Assembly (NCBI GenBank): GCA_031291575.1
Contig: JARLIT010000337.1
Span: forward strand, 1-50,992
Source of the DNA: Ancalomicrobiaceae bacterium
Lineage (GTDB): Bacteria; Pseudomonadota; Alphaproteobacteria; Rhizobiales; Ancalomicrobiaceae
Length of the DNA: 50,992 bases
Reading direction: 5' to 3'
This document shows, in pieces, positions 17,681 through 27,346 of this stretch (its first letter is position 1; each line of letters opens with the position of its first letter). Under the pieces are notes generated by a model. That model made no database searches. It saw nothing but the letters and a program-made list of their open reading frames with translations, and was not told the DNA's origin. The position numbers were made by a program, and so were the translations under genes.

Positions 17681-18619
17681 TTATCGCGGGGATGACACCG
17701 CGTTGACGTAGACCGTCGCGGCGACACGGCGGACGAGGCCGCGAAACCAGACCAGCACCGGATCGCGATCGCGCAAGTGCGACCACACCAGCGTCATCGG
17801 CAGTTCGATGTTGGCGAAGGGGGGGCGCTTCAAGATGAGCCCGAAGGTGTCGGCGAGGCGGGCGGCAAAAGTCGCCGAAATCGTGGTGACAAGATCGGAT
17901 GCCGCGACGGCGGCAGCCGCGGCGGTGAAATGCGGGGTGACCAGCGCGATGCGCCGCCTGAGCCCGGCGCTAGCGAGCAGGGCGTCGAGTTCGGAAACAC
18001 CGTCACCGGTCAGGGCGACGGTCGTATGGTCGTAAGCGGTGTAGTCGGCGAGCGTCCACTCCCGATCGGCCGCTGGGTGACCGCGGCGCATGACCAGCGC
18101 GAGGTGGTCGTCGCCGACCGGCTCGGACATGGCGCCGGGTGGCAAGTGTATGGTCGACAATGCGAAGGCGAGATCGATCACGCCCTTCTCCAGGCGCGCG
18201 ATGAGATCGGGGCCGTAGGATTCGACCCTCAGCGACACGCCCGGCGCCTCCTCGGCCAATCGCGCCATCAGCGCAGGCACCAGCAGCACCGTCTGCGTGT
18301 CGGAGGCGGCGAGACGGATGGTGCGTTCGGCCGTCGACGGATCGAATTGAGGCTCCTGGAACAGCGCCTTCAGATCGGCCAGCGCCGCCTCGACGCGGGG
18401 GAGAAGTTCGGCGGCGCGGGGCGTCCGGACGAACCCGTCGTGACCGCGCACCAAGAGGGGATCGTCGAATTCGTCCCGCAGCCGGCTGAGCGCCCGGCTC
18501 ATCGCCGGCTGGCTCAGCCCCACTTCTTCGGCTGCCCGCGTCACGTTGCAGCGCCGGAGCAGCGCGCCAAGTTGGGGGAGAAGATTGAGATCGAGGCCGG
18601 AGAGATTAACGTCGCGCAT
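17681..18619 (-). CDS. LysR-family transcriptional regulator
   Basis: This 312-residue regulator has an N-terminal winged helix-turn-helix (LDLNLLPQLGALLRRCNVTRAAEEVGLSQ region, residues 9-37, with AMSRALSRLRDEFDDPLLVR after it), then a periplasmic-binding-protein-like effector domain. The N-terminal pattern is nearest the NodD/LeuO-like LysR branch, whose inducers vary. It is divergent from an NAD-dependent epimerase-like gene, with a palindromic operator between them, the standard LysR target arrangement. It probably controls that neighbour and itself; the effector is unknown. Confidence 0.93.
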   Translation of the reverse strand: MRDVNLSGLDLNLLPQLGALLRRCNVTRAAEEVGLSQPAMSRALSRLRDEFDDPLLVRGHDGFVRTPRAAELLPRVEAALADLKALFQEPQFDPSTAERTIRLAASDTQTVLLVPALMARLAEEAPGVSLRVESYGPDLIARLEKGVIDLAFALSTIHLPPGAMSEPVGDDHLALVMRRGHPAADREWTLADYTAYDHTTVALTGDGVSELDALLASAGLRRRIALVTPHFTAAAAAVAASDLVTTISATFAARLADTFGLILKRPPFANIELPMTLVWSHLRDRDPVLVWFRGLVRRVAATVYVNAVSSPR

Positions 18620-18636
18620 AGTCGAAATATAAACAA

Positions 18637-18653
18637 TGCATTTTTGCTATGCA
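18637..18653. promoter_or_regulatory. candidate LysR operator
   Basis: A perfect inverted repeat TGCAT-N7-ATGCA lies in the 86-base gap between the divergent LysR gene and the epimerase gene. It satisfies the T-N11-A core of LysR boxes. The operator assignment is inference from position and symmetry. Confidence 0.55.
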
Positions 18654-18705
18654 AGACGCGCACCTATATCCCGATCAACGGACGACATCGAAGGAGATCG
18701 AGATC

Positions 18706-19641
18706 ATGAGCGAATTGATCGTTGTATTTGGGTATGGCGCCTGCGGGCAGGCGACGACAGAACGGCTCGTGGCCGCTGGTCGCAGTGTGCGGGTAGCTCA
18801 GCGGCGCAAGCCCGCCAGCCTGCCGGCCGGTGTGAGTTTCGAGGCCGCCGATGTTCTCGATCGAGACGCAGTTCTGCGCGTGGCCGCGGGAGCAAGCCAG
18901 ATCGTCATCGCCCTCGGCTTCACCTATTCCGGCAAGCTCTGGCGCGACGTCTGGCCACGGGCGATGGCCAATATCCTGGCGGCCGCCGAAGCGACCGGGG
19001 CCCGCGTCGTCTTCGTCGACGGTCTCTACATGTATGGGCCGCAGACCGCGCCGCTGACCGAGGACATGCCGCTGACCAATGTCCAGGTGAAGCCGGCCGT
19101 GCGCGCCGAGGTCACCCGGATGTGGATGGCGGCTTCGGACCGCGTGCGGTTTGCCTCCTTGCGGGTGCCGGACTTCTATGGCCCCGGCCTCGGCGCCCTG
19201 TCGCATTTCGGCGATACCGCCTTCGGCGCGCTGGCGAAAGGCAAGTCGGCGCTGATGCTGGCAAAGCCGGACATGCCGCATGACTTTGCTTATGTGCCGG
19301 ATGTCGGCCGCGCTGTGGTGACGCTGCTCGATGCGCCCGACGACGCCTTCGGCCAGTCCTGGCACATGCCATGCGCGCCAACGCGCACGCCGCGCGAGAT
19401 CCTGGCGCTCGGCGCGGCGGCCTTGGGAGTGAAGCCGAGGCTGATTGCCCTGCCCTTCTGGCTGCAGAGCCTGATGGGTTTGGCCATCCCCTTCATGCGC
19501 GAACTGGCGGAGATGCGTTTCCAATGGGACCGCCCCTACCGGGTCGATGCCCAAAAGTTCGCCCGCCGCTTCTGGTCCGACGTCACGCCGTTCGAGGTGG
19601 GAGCGCCGGCAATGGCGCTATCGTACCGCCAGAAGGCATGA
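18706..19641 (+). CDS. NAD-dependent epimerase/dehydratase family protein
   Basis: This 311-residue extended short-chain-dehydrogenase-like protein has an N-terminal Rossmann fold VFGYGACGQATTE, the AADVLD acidic segment, VFVDGLYMYGP and ASLRVPDFYGPG, all typical of the atypical SDR family. The usual YxxxK catalytic pair is not evident, so catalysis is uncertain; many members bind NAD(P) and act as nucleotide-sugar or hydroxyketone enzymes or as quinone-oxidoreductase-like proteins. AAGGAG lies nine bases before the ATG at 18706. The divergent LysR gene is the likely regulator. Confidence 0.82.
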   Translation: MSELIVVFGYGACGQATTERLVAAGRSVRVAQRRKPASLPAGVSFEAADVLDRDAVLRVAAGASQIVIALGFTYSGKLWRDVWPRAMANILAAAEATGARVVFVDGLYMYGPQTAPLTEDMPLTNVQVKPAVRAEVTRMWMAASDRVRFASLRVPDFYGPGLGALSHFGDTAFGALAKGKSALMLAKPDMPHDFAYVPDVGRAVVTLLDAPDDAFGQSWHMPCAPTRTPREILALGAAALGVKPRLIALPFWLQSLMGLAIPFMRELAEMRFQWDRPYRVDAQKFARRFWSDVTPFEVGAPAMALSYRQKA

Positions 19642-19651
19642 AGGCTCGCGG

Positions 19652-21070
19652 TCACGCCCGCTTGTACAGCGCCAGCGCCCTGTCGCGCTGGATCGCGTGA
19701 TCGACGATCGGGTGGGAATAGGTTTCGCCCAACCGCACGCCGGCGGCAGCGAGTTCCAGCGGCCTCGCCAACCACGGCGCGTGGATGGCGGGGGCGGCGA
19801 GCCCGGCCAGTTCCGGCACAAAGCGGTGGATGAAGCCGCCGTCCGGGTCGAATTTCTGGCTTTGTGCCACCGGATTGAAGATGCGGAAGTAGGGTTGCGC
19901 GTCGCAGCCGGTCGAGGCCGCCCACTGCCAGCCGCCATTGTTGGAGGCGAGGTCGAAATCGATGAGACGCTCGGCGAACAGTTTTTCGCCCCAGCGCCAG
20001 TCGACGAGCAGGTCCTTCACCAGAAAGCTCGCGGTGATCATCCTGAGCCGGTTATGCATGTAACCGGTCGTGTTGAGCTGCCGCATGGCGGCATCGACGA
20101 TCGGATAGCCCGTGCGCCCTTCGACCCAGGCCCGGAACAGGGTTTCGTCGTTGGTAAAGTCGAGATCGTCGTACTCGGGCTTGAAGGCGTGGGCGACGAC
20201 GTCGGGTCGATGCCACAGGATCTGGGAATAGAACTCCCGCCAGATCAGTTCGGCGAGCCATTTCTCCGCCCCCTCAGACCGGCGCCCGAGCGCGTGGGTC
20301 ATCAGCCGGCGGATGGAGATCGTGCCGAAGCGCAGGTGGACGCTGAGGTACGACACGCCCTTCACCGCAGGGAAGTCGCGCGTCTCGCCATAGGCGTCGA
20401 TGCGGCCGAGAAAGTCGCCGAACAGCGCCTCGGCGCCGGCCGGGCCGGGCGCGATGCCGAGAGTAGCGAGGTCGGTTGGCGCAAAGCCGAGCTCGGTCAG
20501 GCTCGGCATGGGCTTGGGCGGGCGCTCTGCGAGCGCGGCAAAGAGCGGGCGGGTCAGATGGGGCTTTAGCGCCTCGGCCGTCAGCGCCCTGCGCCAAGCG
20601 CGGGAGTAGGGTGTGAACACCGAGTACATACCGCCCGCGGCCGTTGTGATCTCATCGCGCTCGAAAACGACCTGATCCTTGAACGTGCGAAAGCCGACAC
20701 CGATCGCGGCGAGGCGGTTTTCGACGTGCCGGTCGCGGGCGATGGCCGAGGGCTCGTAGTCGCGATTGGCGAAGACCTCCGATGCGCCGAGTTCGGCCGC
20801 AAGTCGGGGGATCTCGTCGAGCGCGCTGCCGTGGCGGACGAGGAGATCACCGCCGAACGCGTTCAGGTCCGCCTTCAGCGCCGCGACCGTGGCGTGGATG
20901 AACTCCACCCGCCGGTCGGCGCGTGGCAGGAGATTGAGGATATCGGTATCGAAGACGAAGACGGGAAGGACAGGATGACCCGAGGCAAGCGCCCGCGCCA
21001 GGGCCGCGGAATCGTCAAGGCGAAGATCGCGGCGCAGCCAGACGAGGATGGGGGATGGGGCTGAGGACAT
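19652..21070 (-). CDS. phrB: deoxyribodipyrimidine photolyase (cyclobutane pyrimidine dimer type)
   Basis: This 472-residue flavoprotein uses blue light to split UV-induced pyrimidine dimers. It has the N-terminal photolyase domain (LVWLRRDLRLDD..., VFVFDTDIL), the antenna-binding domain, and the FAD-binding C-terminal domain with FGTISIRRLM, WREFYSQIL, EGRTGYPIVDAAMRQL, TGYMHNRLRM, and NNGGWQWAASTGCDAQPYFRIFNP. These motifs place it in the class I CPD photolyase group. Its stop is 10 bases beyond the stop of the epimerase gene, so the two genes are convergent. No clear ribosome site precedes the ATG at 21070. Confidence 0.95.
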   Translation of the reverse strand: MSSAPSPILVWLRRDLRLDDSAALARALASGHPVLPVFVFDTDILNLLPRADRRVEFIHATVAALKADLNAFGGDLLVRHGSALDEIPRLAAELGASEVFANRDYEPSAIARDRHVENRLAAIGVGFRTFKDQVVFERDEITTAAGGMYSVFTPYSRAWRRALTAEALKPHLTRPLFAALAERPPKPMPSLTELGFAPTDLATLGIAPGPAGAEALFGDFLGRIDAYGETRDFPAVKGVSYLSVHLRFGTISIRRLMTHALGRRSEGAEKWLAELIWREFYSQILWHRPDVVAHAFKPEYDDLDFTNDETLFRAWVEGRTGYPIVDAAMRQLNTTGYMHNRLRMITASFLVKDLLVDWRWGEKLFAERLIDFDLASNNGGWQWAASTGCDAQPYFRIFNPVAQSQKFDPDGGFIHRFVPELAGLAAPAIHAPWLARPLELAAAGVRLGETYSHPIVDHAIQRDRALALYKRA

Positions 21071-21103
21071 GGAGTTTCGCCGCCAGGCAGATGCCGGAGA
21101 TTG

Positions 21104-21176
21104 CCGTCATTGCGAACGAAGCGAAGCAATCCAGCCCGTCATTTTGGCTTTCTGGATTGCTTCGCTTGCAACGACG
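21104..21176. repeat. palindromic intergenic repeat, copy 2
   Basis: This copy of the 13215-13295 family opens with CCGTCATTGCGAACGAAGCG and closes with CGCTTGCAACGACG; inner arms are GCAATCCAG and CTGGATTGC. It fills the gap between lepA and the photolyase gene. Confidence 0.85.
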
Positions 21177-21223
21177 AAATGCTCGGTTAGCGCAATCGCA
21201 TGACGGGCAATGTCGGAAGGCGA

Positions 21224-23026
21224 TCAGCTTTCCACCTTCAACACCTGGATGAAGGCTTCCTGCGGGATCTCCACCTTGCCGAACTGGCGCATGCGCTTCT
21301 TGCCCTCTTTCTGCTTGTCGAGGAGCTTGCGCTTTCTTGTGGCGTCGCCGCCGTAGCACTTCGCCGTGACGTCTTTTCTCAGCGCCCGGATCGTCTCGCG
21401 GGCGATGATCTTGCCGCCGATCGCCGCCTGGATGGGAATCTGGAACATGTGCGGCGGGATGACCTCGGCCAGCTTCTCGCAGATGGCGCGGCCGCGGCTT
21501 TCCGCTCGGGTCCGGTGCACCAGCATCGACAGGGCGTCGACGGGCTCGGAATTGACCAGGATCTGCAACTTGACCAGATCGGCGGCGCGGTAGTCGGTGA
21601 GTTCGTAGTCGAACGAAGCATAGCCCTTCGATACCGACTTCAGCCGGTCGTAGAAGTCGAACACCACCTCGTTCAGCGGCAGATCGTAGATCACCATGGC
21701 GCGCGAGCCGGCGTAGGACAGATCGATCTGGATGCCGCGCTTGTCCTGGCAGAGTTTCAGCACCGAACCGAGGTACTCGTCCGGCGTCATGATGGTGGCC
21801 TTCAGCCACGGTTCCTCGATCTCCTCGATCTTGGTCACTTCCGGCATGTCGACCGGATTGTGCATTTCCAGATCCGTACCGTCAGTCAGATGCATCTTGT
21901 AGACGACCGAGGGCGAGGTCGCGATCAGGTCGAGATTGAACTCGCGCTCCAGCCGCTCCTGGATGATTTCCAGGTGCAGCAGCCCGAGGAAGCCGCAGCG
22001 GAAGCCGAAGCCGAGCGCGGCCGAGGTCTCCATCTCATAGGTGAAGGAGGCGTCGTTCAGCCGCAATTTGCCGACCGCGGCGCGCAGGTCCTCGAAATCG
22101 GCGGCGTCGATCGGGAACAGGCCGCAGAACACCACCGGCTGCGACGGCTTGAAGCCGGGCAGCATCGCTTCCGTCGGCTTCCTGTCGTCGGTGATCGTGT
22201 CGCCGACGCGGGTATCGGCCACCTCCTTGATGGAAGCGGTGATGGCGCCGACCTCGCCGGGGCCGAGCTCGCCGACTTCCTTCAATTTGGGGGTAAAAAC
22301 GCCAACCCGCTCCACCTCAAAGGTGGCGCCGGTGCCCATCATGCGGATCTTCTGGCCCGTCTTCAGGATGCCGTCGATGACGCGCACGAGCACGACGACG
22401 CCGAGATAGGGGTCGTACCAGCTGTCAACCAGCAAGGCCTTCAGCGTCTTGCTCTCGTCACCCTTCGGCGGCGGCAGGCGCGTGACGATGGCCTCCAGCA
22501 CATCGGGAATGCCGAGCCCGGTCTTGGCCGAAATCGGCACGGCGTTGGAGGCGTCGATGCCGATCACCTCCTCGATCTGCTCTCTGACGCGGTCGGCATC
22601 GGCGGCCGGCAGGTCGATCTTGTTGAGGATCGGCACGATCTCGTGGCCGGCATCGATCGCCTTGTAGACGTTGGCCAGCGTCTGCGCCTCGACGCCTTGG
22701 GAGGCGTCGACGACCAGGAGCGAGCCTTCGCAGGCGGCGAGGCTGCGCGACACCTCATAGGCGAAGTCGACATGGCCGGGCGTGTCCATCAGATTGAGGA
22801 CATAGGTCTCGCCGTCGTTGGCCGTGTAATTGAGGCGGACCGTCTGCGCCTTGATGGTGATGCCGCGCTCGCGTTCGATGTCCATGTTGTCGAGCACCTG
22901 CTCGACCATCTCGCGGCTTTCCAGACCGCCCGTATGCTGGATCAGCCGGTCGGCAAGCGTCGACTTGCCATGGTCGATGTGGGCGACGATGGAGAAGTTG
23001 CGGATATGGGAAAGCGGCGTCGTCAT
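21224..23026 (-). CDS. lepA: elongation factor 4 (LepA)
   Basis: LepA is a ribosome-associated translational GTPase that acts on stalled or mispositioned ribosomes. The 600-residue protein has the G1 motif [10 protein letters not shown]2 GITIK, G3 DTPGHVDF, G4 NKID, domains II and III resembling EF-G, and the unique LepA C-terminal domain ending in [17 protein letters not shown]. Full length matches the family. No strong ribosome site precedes the ATG at 23026. It is divergent from recR, separated by 426 bases. Confidence 0.97.
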   Translation of the reverse strand: MTTPLSHIRNFSIVAHIDHGKSTLADRLIQHTGGLESREMVEQVLDNMDIERERGITIKAQTVRLNYTANDGETYVLNLMDTPGHVDFAYEVSRSLAACEGSLLVVDASQGVEAQTLANVYKAIDAGHEIVPILNKIDLPAADADRVREQIEEVIGIDASNAVPISAKTGLGIPDVLEAIVTRLPPPKGDESKTLKALLVDSWYDPYLGVVVLVRVIDGILKTGQKIRMMGTGATFEVERVGVFTPKLKEVGELGPGEVGAITASIKEVADTRVGDTITDDRKPTEAMLPGFKPSQPVVFCGLFPIDAADFEDLRAAVGKLRLNDASFTYEMETSAALGFGFRCGFLGLLHLEIIQERLEREFNLDLIATSPSVVYKMHLTDGTDLEMHNPVDMPEVTKIEEIEEPWLKATIMTPDEYLGSVLKLCQDKRGIQIDLSYAGSRAMVIYDLPLNEVVFDFYDRLKSVSKGYASFDYELTDYRAADLVKLQILVNSEPVDALSMLVHRTRAESRGRAICEKLAEVIPPHMFQIPIQAAIGGKIIARETIRALRKDVTAKCYGGDATRKRKLLDKQKEGKKRMRQFGKVEIPQEAFIQVLKVES

Positions 23027-23452
23027 CGGGTACGTTTACGGTCCTGGGCCAAGGCTGTGGGTGCGGAAGCGTCCGACCGCCTCCCGCACCGGTGCGCGGA
23101 GGACAATCGGCTGATGCCGGCACGATCGCATGACGGCCCGGTCCGGCCGTGTGGCCGGCGTCAGGTCGGGCGCGGGCCGGCACGGGTCGTCAGGGCTTTC
23201 CGCTTATACGTAACTTCGGTCAAATGCCAGCGAAACCGGGCGCGAATGTGCCGTCTGCGGCTTTGACGTCGCATCCGGCTGTGATCGGCTTGTCGGGACC
23301 GTCCAACCGGAGCCAAAGGCCGCCCCGGTCGTCCGGATCCGGCCGAACGGCTGCTGTCGTCGCCCGACCGGCGGAGTGGTATGAGAGGGAACTCGAATCA
23401 CGCTGGCGGCGCACTGCCCCGGCGATACCGACCACCAGCCCCGCCGGAGCCC
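23027..23452. other. lepA-recR divergent gap, no gene recognised
   Basis: This 426-base stretch separates the divergent lepA and recR genes and must hold both promoters. No convincing coding frame, RNA gene or strong palindrome was identified. The dnaX-ybaB genes that usually precede recR are absent. Confidence 0.5.
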
Positions 23453-24073
23453 ATGTCGAAGCGCGTTACCGGACCCGAAATCGAACGGCTGATCCAGCTC
23501 CTCGCCAAACTGCCGGGGCTCGGGCCACGATCGGCCCGCCGTGCGGCGCTGCATCTGATCAAGAAGAAGGAATCGCTCCTGAAGCCGCTGACCGTCGCCT
23601 GCGAGGAAGCGGTCGAAAAGGTCGGCGTCTGTTCCATCTGCGGCAATGTCGACACTATCGACCCCTGCACCGTGTGCGAAGACGAGCGGCGCGACGGCTC
23701 GGTGATCGTGGTGGTCGAGGATGTCTCCGATCTCTGGGCGCTCGAACGGGCGAACGCCATTTCGGCGAAATACCATGTGCTCGGCGGCGTACTGTCGCCG
23801 CTCGACGGCATCGGGCCGTCCGATCTGACCATCGCCCAGCTGGTCGAGCGCTGCCGCTCCGGTGACATCCAGGAGGTGATCCTGGCGGTGAATGCCACGG
23901 TCGAAGGTCAAACGACGGCGCACTACGTCACCGACCAGCTGGCGCATCTGGGCGAAGAGGGGATCCAGCTGAAGGTCACGCGGCTGGCGCACGGCGTGCC
24001 GGTCGGCGGCGAGCTCGATTATCTCGACGACGGCACGCTGTCGGCCGCGATGCGGGCACGCACGGCGTTCTGA
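23453..24073 (+). CDS. recR: recombination mediator protein RecR
   Basis: RecR acts with RecO and RecF in loading RecA at single-strand gaps. The 206-residue protein has the N-terminal helix-hairpin-helix segment [14 protein letters not shown], a four-cysteine zinc motif (C...CSICGN...C-x2-C within residues about 55-75), and a Toprim domain starting [15 protein letters not shown]. The ATG at 23453 gives the expected start [13 protein letters not shown]. recR commonly follows dnaX-ybaB; here neither is adjacent, lepA lies divergently upstream instead. Confidence 0.96.
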   Translation: MSKRVTGPEIERLIQLLAKLPGLGPRSARRAALHLIKKKESLLKPLTVACEEAVEKVGVCSICGNVDTIDPCTVCEDERRDGSVIVVVEDVSDLWALERANAISAKYHVLGGVLSPLDGIGPSDLTIAQLVERCRSGDIQEVILAVNATVEGQTTAHYVTDQLAHLGEEGIQLKVTRLAHGVPVGGELDYLDDGTLSAAMRARTAF

Positions 24074-24107
24074 GGCACCGCCCGCGGAAGCGTTTGGGCC
24101 GACCCCG

Positions 24108-24593
24108 TCAATAGGGCGTGCCGTCCTTGTGGATGAAGCTCCACTTGCCGTCGGGGCCGAGGACCGCCTGCAGGTCGTCGACCGGATAGCTGACGCCGTC
24201 GCCGGGGATGCGGTCGCCGACTTCCAGATAGACGACGTCCTCGCCCGTCCGGTTGACAAGCTGGTGGGCGGCGCCGTTGGCGGCAAAGCCGGCGCACATG
24301 CCGGGGGAAAGCTCCACCTCGCCGCGATCGGTGATCAGCGTCGGACGTCCGGCGAGAATGTAGACGAATTCGTCCTGCCGGCTGTGGCTATGGAGAAGGG
24401 CCGATTCGCCGCCGGGTACCAGCGTCGTCAGGTTGACGCCGAAATTCTTCAGCCCGAACAGCTCGCCGAGCGGCTGCTTCACCCGACGCCCCATGCGCGT
24501 GGCGAACGGTTCGGGATAGTTCGACGGCCGCAGTCGCGGTGGCGCGGCGGCCGCCTCGATCGCCAATGGAAAGACTTCCGCACCTTCCGACAT
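24108..24593 (-). CDS. cupin-domain protein
   Basis: This 161-residue protein contains a single cupin barrel: motif 1 LLHSHSRQDEFVYILAG (residues about 70-86) with the metal-ligand pattern H-x-H-x4-E, and motif 2 PGMCAGFAANGAAHQLVN with a second histidine. Such cupins bind metals and can be dioxygenases, isomerases or sensors; the activity is unknown. The start MSEGAEVF at 24593 has GGGAGG five bases upstream. It begins 25 bases after the stop of the aminotransferase gene on the same strand, so they are probably an operon. Confidence 0.82.
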   Translation of the reverse strand: MSEGAEVFPLAIEAAAAPPRLRPSNYPEPFATRMGRRVKQPLGELFGLKNFGVNLTTLVPGGESALLHSHSRQDEFVYILAGRPTLITDRGEVELSPGMCAGFAANGAAHQLVNRTGEDVVYLEVGDRIPGDGVSYPVDDLQAVLGPDGKWSFIHKDGTPY

Positions 24594-24618
24594 TGACGCC
24601 TCCCGCATGGATCGCGAT

Positions 24619-25848
24619 TTATGTCCGCCGGATCAACCGGCCCAGTCGCTTGATGCCCTCGGCGATCTTCTCCTCATTCGGCGAGGAGAAGTTGAGCCGG
24701 AGCGTGTTCGGCCGGGTATCGGTGGCGTAGAAGGCAGCGCCCGGCACGAAGGCAATCCGTTCCTCGGCGATCGCGCGGGCCAAGAGTTCGCCGCCGTCGA
24801 AACGCTCCGGCAGCGTCGCCCAGACGAACAGCCCACCCTCGGGCTTCGACCAAGTGACATTCTCGGGCATCTCACGGTCGAGCGCGGCCAGGAGCGCGTC
24901 GCGCCGGCCGCGATAGAGGGCGCGGGCGGCGATCACTTGCGTGTCGTAAGCGGCAACGGCGACACCGTGCATGACCATCTGGTTGATGGTCGAGGAATGC
25001 AGGTCGGCCGCCTGTTTGGCCAGCACCAGTTTGGCGACGATGTCCTTTGCCGCGCAGACCCAACCAACCCGATAGGCCGGCGCGATCGTCTTGGAGAACG
25101 TGCCGCAATAGACCGTGCGGGTGAGGTCGATGTGGCCCGTGCGAGCGACGTCGAGGGCCAGGATGGCCGGCAGGTCCTCGCCCTCGTAGCGCAGCGCCTG
25201 ATAGGCCGTATCCTCGATGACGGCGATGCCAAGGTCCTCGGCCAGGTCGAGAAGGCCTATGCGGGCCTCGCGGCTCATGGTCTCGCCGGTCGGATTGGCG
25301 AAATCCGGCACGACATAAGCAGCCTTCACCCGGCCGCCGGCCGTCGCCGCGGCACTTGCATAGGAGGCGGGCGTGCGGTTGCCGCCCTCAGGGATCAACC
25401 GATCGTAGCGCGGCTCATAGGCGTTGAAGGCCTGAAGCGCGCCGAGATAGGTCGGAGCCTCGACGAGCAGCGTATCGCCAGGCGAGACGAGCAGCTTGCC
25501 GAGGAAATCGAGCCCCTGCTGCGAACCGTTGGTGATCAGGATGTTGTCGGGCTCGCAGGCAACGCCCAGGCGGCCCATGTGCGCCACGATCCATTGGCGA
25601 AGCGGCAGGTACCCCTCGCTCACCGAATATTGCAGCGCCTGGGCGGCACGCTTTGCGTCGTCGAAAATGCCAGCCGTGACCTGCCTAACGGTATCGACCG
25701 GAAACAGGCTCGGATCGGGAATGCCGCCGGCAAACGAGATGATGTCGGGCTGTTCGAGCAGCTTAAGGAGTTCGCGGATCTCTGAAGCACGCATGCGTTC
25801 GGCGCGGGTGGCGAGATTGGTACTCCAGATCATCTCATGGCGGGTCAC
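24619..25848 (-). CDS. PLP-dependent aminotransferase (MocR/Aro8-like, 2-aminoadipate transaminase type)
   Basis: This 409-residue fold-type I aminotransferase has SFAGGIPDP near residue 38, LQYSVSEGYLPLRQWI, ITNGSQQGLDFLGKLL, VPDFANPTGETMS, and the PLP-lysine motif GTFSKTIAPAYRVGW. It lacks an HTH domain, so it is the free-standing enzyme of the KAT/AAT-like group; 2-aminoadipate, aromatic or branched-chain amino acids are possible substrates. A GTG at 25848 is chosen because GGAGG precedes it by nine bases; an ATG at 25833 is the alternative. It leads a probable two-gene operon with the cupin gene. Overlapping palindromes lie upstream. Confidence 0.88.
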   Translation of the reverse strand: MTRHEMIWSTNLATRAERMRASEIRELLKLLEQPDIISFAGGIPDPSLFPVDTVRQVTAGIFDDAKRAAQALQYSVSEGYLPLRQWIVAHMGRLGVACEPDNILITNGSQQGLDFLGKLLVSPGDTLLVEAPTYLGALQAFNAYEPRYDRLIPEGGNRTPASYASAAATAGGRVKAAYVVPDFANPTGETMSREARIGLLDLAEDLGIAVIEDTAYQALRYEGEDLPAILALDVARTGHIDLTRTVYCGTFSKTIAPAYRVGWVCAAKDIVAKLVLAKQAADLHSSTINQMVMHGVAVAAYDTQVIAARALYRGRRDALLAALDREMPENVTWSKPEGGLFVWATLPERFDGGELLARAIAEERIAFVPGAAFYATDTRPNTLRLNFSSPNEEKIAEGIKRLGRLIRRT

Positions 25849-25962
25849 TGTGGGGGTCCTCCGGTTCCGCCCGGCGCCAGGCCATCCGTTGACGGCCGTG
25901 CCACGTCGTTGCGATCGCAGCTGGCCGCAAGGCTCAGCGTTGGGGCGGAGCCTTATCATGCG

Positions 25963-25994
25963 CCTTTTGCATAAAAGGTCAATATTGCTGACCT
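25963..25994. promoter_or_regulatory. two overlapping palindromes upstream of the aminotransferase
   Basis: CCTTTT-GCAT-AAAAGG (25963-25978) overlaps AGGTCA-N7-TGACCT (25976-25994). They lie about 115 bases upstream of the aminotransferase GTG. The second is flanked by T-rich sequence on one side and A-rich on the other, so it might instead be a terminator of fabI, or a regulator-binding site; both readings are possible. Confidence 0.4.
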
Positions 25995-26147
25995 AATTTT
26001 TCGCGAGAATCTTCCTGAAAGTGACGCGAAGCCCCCAACCCGTGGAAGATTTATCCAAGAATGGTCAATCACTCGGATGGATCTTCCTGCAAGTCGCCAT
26101 CCGAGCGGAAGACTGCCCCAAGGCAGACGCCCGAACGGAATTCTGCC

Positions 26148-27065
26148 TCATTCCGCGGCGTTGCGCCGCGCGACGGGCACTTCGGCGTTGCGGCTGACAG
26201 CAGCCGGCTCGTCCGTGCTGCGCCGGCCAGCCGGTTCGTCGCCGCGACCGCTCTGCGACTCCCGGCTCTCCTGCACCTTCAGTTCGTCGAGACGCGGCAT
26301 GGAGACGATGTTGTAGCCGGAATCGACGAAATGGACCTCGCCGGTGACGCCGCTCGACAGGTCGGAAAGCAGATAGACCGCAGTGCCGCCGATCTCATCG
26401 GTCGACACGGTACGACCGAGCGGCGAATTGCGCCTTTGAAAATTGTACATGAGGCGCGCGTCGGAGACGCCCGAGCCGGCGAGCGTGCGAACCACGCCAG
26501 CGGAAATGGCATTCACCCGGACGCCGTCGAGGCCAAAATCCATGGCGAGATAGCGCACCGAGGATTCAAGCGCCGCCTTGGCCACGCCCATGACGTTGTA
26601 GTTGGGCATGACCCGGTTGGAGCCGCCGTAGGTCAAGGTGATGACCGAGCCGCCATTCGGCATGATCGCGGCGGCGCGCTTGACGATCTCAGTGAAGGAA
26701 AAGCAGGAGATCACCATGGTGCGAGCGAAGTTGTCGCGCGTGGTATCGGCGTAGCGGCCCTTCAGCTCGTTCTTGTCGGAAAAGCCGATGGCGTGGACGA
26801 GGAAGTCGATCGTGCCCCACTCGGCGGCGAGCCGTTCGAACACGGCGTCGACGGAAGCGACGTCCTCGACGTCGCAGGGCAGCAACAGCTTGGAATTGAC
26901 GCTGTCGGCCAGCGGACGCACGCGTTTACCAAAGGCGTCGCCCTGATAGGTGAAGGCAAGCTCAGCCCCCTCGTCGGCGAGCTTCTTGGCAATTCCCCAG
27001 GCGATCGAATGGTCGTTCGCCACGCCCATCACCAATCCGCGCTTGCCCTGCATCAGCCCGCTCAT
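26148..27065 (-). CDS. fabI: enoyl-[acyl-carrier-protein] reductase (NADH)
   Basis: FabI reduces trans-2-enoyl-ACP at the end of each fatty-acid elongation cycle. The 305-residue SDR protein has VMGVANDHSIAWGIA, DVEDVASVDAVF, VHAIGFSDKNEL, and the catalytic Y156-x6-K163 pair in YNVMGVAK. The core ends near residue 265; a hydrophilic, charged C-terminal tail of about 40 residues follows and is not part of the usual 260-270 residue enzyme. AAGGAG lies five bases before the ATG at 27065. It follows fabB after 281 bases on the same strand. Confidence 0.95.
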   Translation of the reverse strand: MSGLMQGKRGLVMGVANDHSIAWGIAKKLADEGAELAFTYQGDAFGKRVRPLADSVNSKLLLPCDVEDVASVDAVFERLAAEWGTIDFLVHAIGFSDKNELKGRYADTTRDNFARTMVISCFSFTEIVKRAAAIMPNGGSVITLTYGGSNRVMPNYNVMGVAKAALESSVRYLAMDFGLDGVRVNAISAGVVRTLAGSGVSDARLMYNFQRRNSPLGRTVSTDEIGGTAVYLLSDLSSGVTGEVHFVDSGYNIVSMPRLDELKVQESRESQSGRGDEPAGRRSTDEPAAVSRNAEVPVARRNAAE

Positions 27066-27346
27066 ATCCGCTCCTTCACGCACTTTGGCACGCGCCCCGG
27101 CGCACACTCCGCTCTGATCCCGCCGGCAATTCCCTCGCACAAGGGCCGACTGGCGCTGGTCGTCATTCCTATGCCGCCGGCACGGCAGTCTTCAACCGGC
27201 CGTCCCGCACCGCCAATCGTATCCGCTGCCATCACGGGATCGATGGTCCGAACCGGTCGGCTCCCGGGCATTTTCAACACGGTGCCGGCTAAACGCCAGC
27301 TATGTGACTAGTCCATTACGCTTCGATGACGCTGCGTCGCAATGGC

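Noticed and set aside
21200..23266. A 688-codon open frame on the plus strand across lepA
   Set aside because: It is the antisense frame of a confidently identified lepA; its translation is rich in low-complexity Asp/Val/Gly and matches no family.
23027..23452. Signal-recognition-particle RNA near recR
   Set aside because: The conserved SRP RNA apical loop sequence was not found in the gap, although this RNA is often near dnaX-recR loci.
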